Source of the DNA: Cycas panzhihuaensis
Lineage: Eukaryota; Cycadophyta
Assembly: GCA_023213395.1 (NCBI GenBank)
Contig: CM041465.1
Location: forward strand, 24,187,741 to 24,251,740
DNA: 64,000 nt
Direction: 5' to 3'
This document shows, piece after piece, positions 59,330 through 64,000 of this stretch. Below the pieces are notes generated by a model, which had not been told where the DNA came from, ran no database searches, and worked only from the letters and a program-made list of their open reading frames with translations. Both the position numbers and the translations under genes were made by a program. The number at the start of each line of letters is the position of its first letter. The stretch's first letter is position 1.

Positions 59330-60800
59330 GCCTTTGATTAGGCTAATCAATACTGAGTGTTGGCTGATGCAGCCATGCAAGAGGAATACAAGTCCATCAT
59401 TAAAAATGATGCCCGGGAACCTTGTAGATTTACCACCCGAGGAAGAAAGTTATTGGCACGGAGGAATGGGTCTTACCGTAAGACCAAGTTCCGACTTTGA
59501 TGGCTTTATTGATAAATATAAAGCTCGTTTAGGTGCCCTTTAAAGGATATGACTAAAGAAGGCATAGACTATATTGAAACATTTACCCCAATCGCTAGGA
59601 TGGAATCCGCTTGTATGATAATCAGTTTACCTACCCAACACAAAGTTGGTGCGCTTATCAAATGGATGCAAAAGTGTTTTCAATGGTTATATCAAAGAAG
59701 ATATCTATGTCACTCAACCCCTTTAGTTTTGAAGTCGTGTTAAAACAAAAGATACAAGTTAAAGGCGTATTATATGGTCTAAACAAGTACTCTAGGGCTC
59801 GTATCTTATATGTATAAGTATATTAAAGATCAAGAGTTTGAGATCTCAAGTATCCAAATCTATACACCAAAATTAAGGGAAATTTGATATAATACTGTAG
59901 ATTCCTCATGTGGATGATTTAATTTATAATCGAAATAACTCCTATCTTTTAAATCAATTTTAAAGATGTTAGCGTGTGTAATGAATTTGAAATAATGTAC
60001 TTTTAGGTCTTATGCATTACTTCCTGCGATTAGAGCTCATAAAGATAAATAAGGAATATTTATCTCAACATAACATATATTAGATCTCTACAAAGACCAA
60101 AATGATAACCGCGAACCTCATCACCAAGAGAAATTTCTAATCAAACTTTCTAAGATGTATGACTCAACTCAATGATCCCACTTTCTATAGACAACTAATT
60201 AGAAGCCTAATATATTTAACTTCTACTTGACTCCGATATAACATATCTTATGTTGTGTCTAGATTTATGAAGGATCCAAAGACATCTCATTGCAGCCGCT
60301 AAAAGAACTTCTTTAGATACCTTAAAGTGACTCTAGATTTTGGGTTATACTAAAGAAGCCACATCCGAATTTCGCTTAACTAGTTACATGTATCTCGTAT
60401 CGGGCTGGTAATGTCTATGATAGAAAATCTACCCTCGTGTTATGTATTTAGTATGGGATCAACAATGGTAGCTTGTGAGGACAAAGAAACAAATACCATT
60501 TCTTATCCATACTAAAGGTAATATAAAGCCATGTTGTCAGGAGCCTATGAATTAATATGGTTAAGAAGACTTACAGATTTTCAAATTAAATAAGAAGGTC
60601 CCACTAGAATTTGATGTGATAACTGGAAGGCGCTATTCAAATGACCAAAATCAGATTCCATGGCGTATCAAAGCATACTAAACTCACTACCTTCATTCAG
60701 AACTTATACAAGGCATAGATAGAGTTGGCTTATTACAAAAGATACATAAAATTAAACAATGTGACATCTTTAATAAGGATTTGGGAAAAAATTAAATTTG
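59330..60800 (+). pseudogene. Copia reverse transcriptase and RNase H
   Basis: RT pieces: DGFIDKYKARLGAL near 59500, GIDYIETFTPIARMES near 59560, and the catalytic box as HVDDLIY near 59910 (normally YVDD). RNase H remnants at about 60290-60720 (LSGAYELIWLRRL). Very decayed. Confidence 0.75.
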
Positions 60801-60850
60801 AGAAATTTAGAGATAATTGGGAGTCGCATATATTAGGATTATGGGGAGAA

Positions 60851-61067
60851 TGTTGGGAATAATCCCAATGTGGTGGGCAGCACCAGCGCCAGGCCCTCAA
60901 AGCCACCTCTGAGGGGCCCCTAGTGGTACCTCGACACTCAACACTCGACCTACCACCACTTACTCGAGGTACGATTACCATTATTTTTAACATATTTTAA
61001 ATTTACCTGATTATCAGTGGTAATAGGATTGATGGCGCCTACCCCTAAAATTCATTACTTAAGGGAT
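60851..61067 (+). repeat. Copia 3' LTR, cut by gap
   Basis: TGTTGGGAATAATCCCAATGTGG and following text match 51029-51245. ATTATGGGGAGAA before it is the polypurine tract. Confidence 0.85.
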
Positions 61068-61567
61068 NNNNNNNNNNNNNNNNNNNNNNNNNNNNNNNNN
61101 NNNNNNNNNNNNNNNNNNNNNNNNNNNNNNNNNNNNNNNNNNNNNNNNNNNNNNNNNNNNNNNNNNNNNNNNNNNNNNNNNNNNNNNNNNNNNNNNNNNN
61201 NNNNNNNNNNNNNNNNNNNNNNNNNNNNNNNNNNNNNNNNNNNNNNNNNNNNNNNNNNNNNNNNNNNNNNNNNNNNNNNNNNNNNNNNNNNNNNNNNNNN
61301 NNNNNNNNNNNNNNNNNNNNNNNNNNNNNNNNNNNNNNNNNNNNNNNNNNNNNNNNNNNNNNNNNNNNNNNNNNNNNNNNNNNNNNNNNNNNNNNNNNNN
61401 NNNNNNNNNNNNNNNNNNNNNNNNNNNNNNNNNNNNNNNNNNNNNNNNNNNNNNNNNNNNNNNNNNNNNNNNNNNNNNNNNNNNNNNNNNNNNNNNNNNN
61501 NNNNNNNNNNNNNNNNNNNNNNNNNNNNNNNNNNNNNNNNNNNNNNNNNNNNNNNNNNNNNNNNNNN
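61068..61567. other. Assembly gap
   Basis: Exactly 500 N, most likely a fixed-size scaffold gap. Open frames drawn through it are artefacts. Confidence 0.99.
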
Positions 61568-61939
61568 TGATAATATGTAAAGGAGGATATTACAGTAAAT
61601 GGAGAAATGCTTGAAATTAGCCTCAAGGGTGGCTTACCTCATGATGAACAACCACAACCTCCCTACTAAACCCACAGAAACATTGGCCCGGCAAGGGCTA
61701 GAAGATAGGCTAGAAAAATAATAGCCGCGAGAGTTGAAAGGGCCAAGAGACCTCTGACGGCAAGGCCAAGAAGGAATGCTATATGAGGGAGCAAATGGGG
61801 CTGCTTAGGGAAAGAGTTGGGCAAGAACAGGCGGTCGAAGAGACTTACGTGAGTTGCAGGACAGCCTAAGCACAAGCCCTCGAAACCCGGCACCTTCTTG
61901 ATGTGTGGCGGTAGCTGGCGGTTGCAGCGTAGCTACTAG
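61568..61939 (-). other. Element E leader-like sequence
   Basis: Aligns with the start of unit B's leader (GTAAGCCACCCTTGAGGCT on the - strand near 61640 against 9565-9590). No coding signal. Confidence 0.45.
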
Positions 61940-63277
61940 GAAGGCCCGGCAGAGCCCTTGTTTGAGTGCAGGGACAACCACCTTGAGTGCGAGAGGGAAG
62001 GTTTGGAGGGGCCCGTCTAAATCTTTCACGGGAAGCGTGGAAGGTGGTACAAAATCTATGACTCTCTCCCAAACCCTATGCAACTAGCTTTACCCAGCAC
62101 ACCCCTTGCCTTGAGCAACTGAATGCGAGGCGATGAGGGGCACCTAATAACATAAATGGCTTCTTGAGTCCAATACCCGAAGAGGAGAAATAACCTTCAT
62201 AAACCCAGAAGCAAGAGGACAAGCAAGATAAAGGCATCAATTGAATAGAAAATAACTCAAATCAGCTGAATACACCGAGAAGGGTGGTGAGGCTCTTACC
62301 TCGGTCGAGGGATGGTAAGGAAAGGTGAGAAATCAACCCAAAATCTATGGTGTATACTAACGGGGTTTGGAACCCTATAATGGAGTTGGAGGAAGAACAC
62401 ACGCACTTGGAATACTTGATGGCTACAGGCGAGAATCCAGGGGTGAGATCTCTTCAGGGCCCTCTCCAAGGTGCGTGAGGGGGAAGATGTCTAGCGCAAG
62501 GTGAGGCGGGTATTGGAGGAGGAAGGCGGAGTCTGTGAGCGTGGTAGGGCGTAGAGAATAGCAGAGCACAAAGTGGTTTTCTTGAGGAGCAATCCAAAAA
62601 GTGAGCCAAAAGTCCTCAAAAATGAGTAAATGATGACTTAAATACCCAATCGAAACCCTAAAGCGAGTGATTAGGGTGCAGTTAGCAGCAAGTTAAGTCA
62701 CGAGACATGTGGCAGTTTCATAATAAATGCAAAATTACCATGGCGGATTTTAAAAAATAAATTAGAAGAGTCATACCGCCGCAAAATCTGCGGTACCATG
62801 GATTTTTCAGCGGTATCATGAAAATCGTAGCGGTATTTGCTCGAAGGTAAAACCAGGCCCAGCCAGCCAGTCTAGGTTGTGGGTAGATGATAAAAAAGGC
62901 TAATGAGGGGCTGAGACATCTACCCAAGGGTAAACAAGCCAACAAACGGGTCCAAAAGAGCAAAAATAGGATCTAAACAATGTGGCAAGTCAACCAAGTA
63001 ATGACAGGTCATCACACGGGCAGAGGTGGTACAAGTTAAGTGGATCTTAGAGTGAGGAGGGTAGAAGTGGAGTTGCCACTAAGGTGCCACACTTGTTGGG
63101 AGTGTGCCCCTACTATAATCATCATAGGCTAAAATAAGTGTAGACGAAGACAAAATCATCTACAAGGCCACAAACATACAGACATGCAAGCAAACACTCA
63201 TCAAAAGGAAGTAATAATAAGGTGAGAAACATACCGCACTTACAGTCGACAATTTTATCCATTCCTGGCTGTGAACA
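61940..63277 (-). repeat. Element E LTR
   Basis: Starts TGTTCACAGCCAGGAATGG on the - strand. GGTACC-type array at 62773-62836, TATA box at 62637-62644. The lower edge is approximate. Confidence 0.6.
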
Positions 63278-63679
63278 TCGCCTTGGTAGCATGAGCCTCG
63301 CTCGGGAAGCACGGTGTGATGGCGAATCTTGTAACACCGCTGTCGATTAACACATGTGTATATGATATATCAATCAATATCATAACATTAGGCAAGCGTC
63401 TTGAAGTGTCATGGCGGGCAGCGTGGATATGGCGGAGTGGAGACAACATAGGGCCGCCTATAAGCCACCCGAGGCCGACTAGAAGAATGAGAAAAGCGAG
63501 GGGGTTACCCCCACTATAAAAGATGCAGAAGGACGTGCATAATCAAGAAAAAGAGTGAGCATAGTGAGTACTCACCATAGTTTAACCTCATTAGCGGCTA
63601 GATTTCAGAGGTGTAAACGGGTCACAAATTAAAGTGTAAGACGACGTGGGCTTGGGCGACAGGCGGCCTGCAAGCCTCG
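63278..63679. other. Element E stretch between RNase H and LTR
   Basis: Homologous, inverted, to 7566-7985, including AGCGAGGCTCATGCTACCAAGG next to the LTR and the TTTAACCTCATTAGCGGCTA block near 63580. No coding signal. Confidence 0.55.
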
Positions 63680-64000
63680 TGACGGTCGCCAAGGAGAGGA
63701 AGGCGACGTCAAGGATGAGAAATGACGAGACTATCTCGCCTCGGTCAGGCACGAGGGATATCTTTGGATATCAAGGGAAGAGAAGTGAGCCAGGAGAGAT
63801 CTGGTGGTGAAAGTAGGAGTCCTCAAGTGAGGGCACCGCACCTAGTAAACCTGGGTGAGGTGAGACACCACAAGTTGAGAGTCATAAAGCAAAACGATGG
63901 ATCCATGATGAAAATGGAGAGCATTAGTAAGGGCTTCGATAATAGCTGTATATTAAGCTTCGTTGTTAGTAGCCTCTATGAGGAAGATCCTAGAGCGGAG
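63680..64000 (-). pseudogene. Element E: stand-alone archaeal-type RNase H, N-terminus outside window
   Basis: On the - strand: IFLIEATNNEA then stop then YTAIIEAL (Glu region; the usual Glu-Tyr pair is disrupted), LLYDSQLVVSHLTQVY (second Asp), then a stop and frameshifts. Its first Asp lies beyond 64000. Fourth full-type copy of this gene. Confidence 0.75.

Larger units (their letters stand above)
61568..64000 (-). mobile_element. Element E: Tat-like unit on the opposite strand, partial
   Basis: On the - strand: stand-alone RNase H (64000 to about 63680), non-coding stretch, polypurine-like tract (63278-63290), LTR start at 63277, LTR, and leader-like text down to the gap. It is closest to unit A in LTR detail (TATTTAAG box, GTACCACCTTCCAxGCT). 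Cut at both ends. Confidence 0.75.

Noticed and set aside
61017-61626. Long open frames on both strands through 61017-61626
   Set aside because: They consist almost wholly of the N gap.

Overview
The window reads as intergenic DNA from a large plant nuclear genome. It holds no intact cellular gene. Almost all of it is old LTR retrotransposon sequence in several layers of insertion and rearrangement, with many stop codons and frameshifts. Many of the stops are TAG or TAA where the neighbouring copies or the motif predict CAG or CAA. Plant origin is suggested by Ty3/gypsy elements resembling the Tat lineage (extra ORFs and a second, archaeal-type RNase H), by a plant-mobile-domain-like antisense ORF, and by primer sites matching plant initiator Met tRNA. 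I cannot name the species.

Main layout. From 1 to about 51.0 kb there is a head-to-tail array of one Tat-like family on the + strand. Unit A (pol onward, cut by the left edge) is at 1-7985. A single shared LTR (7986 to about 9340) leads into unit B (gag at 11265, pol to about 17850, extra ORFs, LTR at 22493-23958). An inverted LTR/leader piece (25230-27133) and a partial forward LTR (27134-27589) lead into unit C (gag 29318, pol to 35678, extra ORFs, LTR from 46777). A fourth unit is reduced to leader plus an RNase H fragment ending at 51028. Past a 500-N gap (61068-61567), a further copy (E) lies on the - strand (61568-64000).

Each full unit carries the same unusual cassette downstream of integrase. 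First comes an antisense, intron-bearing ORF with a plant-mobile-domain-like region, a low-complexity linker and a coiled-coil/basic tail. Next is a divergent spacer with a conserved TATA-like box. Last is a sense, stand-alone RNase H of about 140 codons with its own ATG. The RNase H inside pol has Ser where the first catalytic Asp is expected in all three copies, so the separate RNase H is the likelier active enzyme of the ancestral element.

Nested insertions: a second Ty3/gypsy element (D) on the - strand at 39954-46615 with a perfect 5-bp target duplication; a solo LTR at 19390-20046 inside B's antisense ORF; a 1.1-kb one-LTR element carrying an ARM-repeat-like gene fragment at 47860-48982 inside C's 3' LTR; and a degenerate Ty1/copia element (51029 to the gap) with a 5.2-kb leader that contains a (TA)n tract, a SINE-like pol III box pair and a 754-bp tandem duplication.

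All protein-coding remnants are called pseudogenes. Domain edges are estimates made by eye from translations and by comparing the copies with one another.
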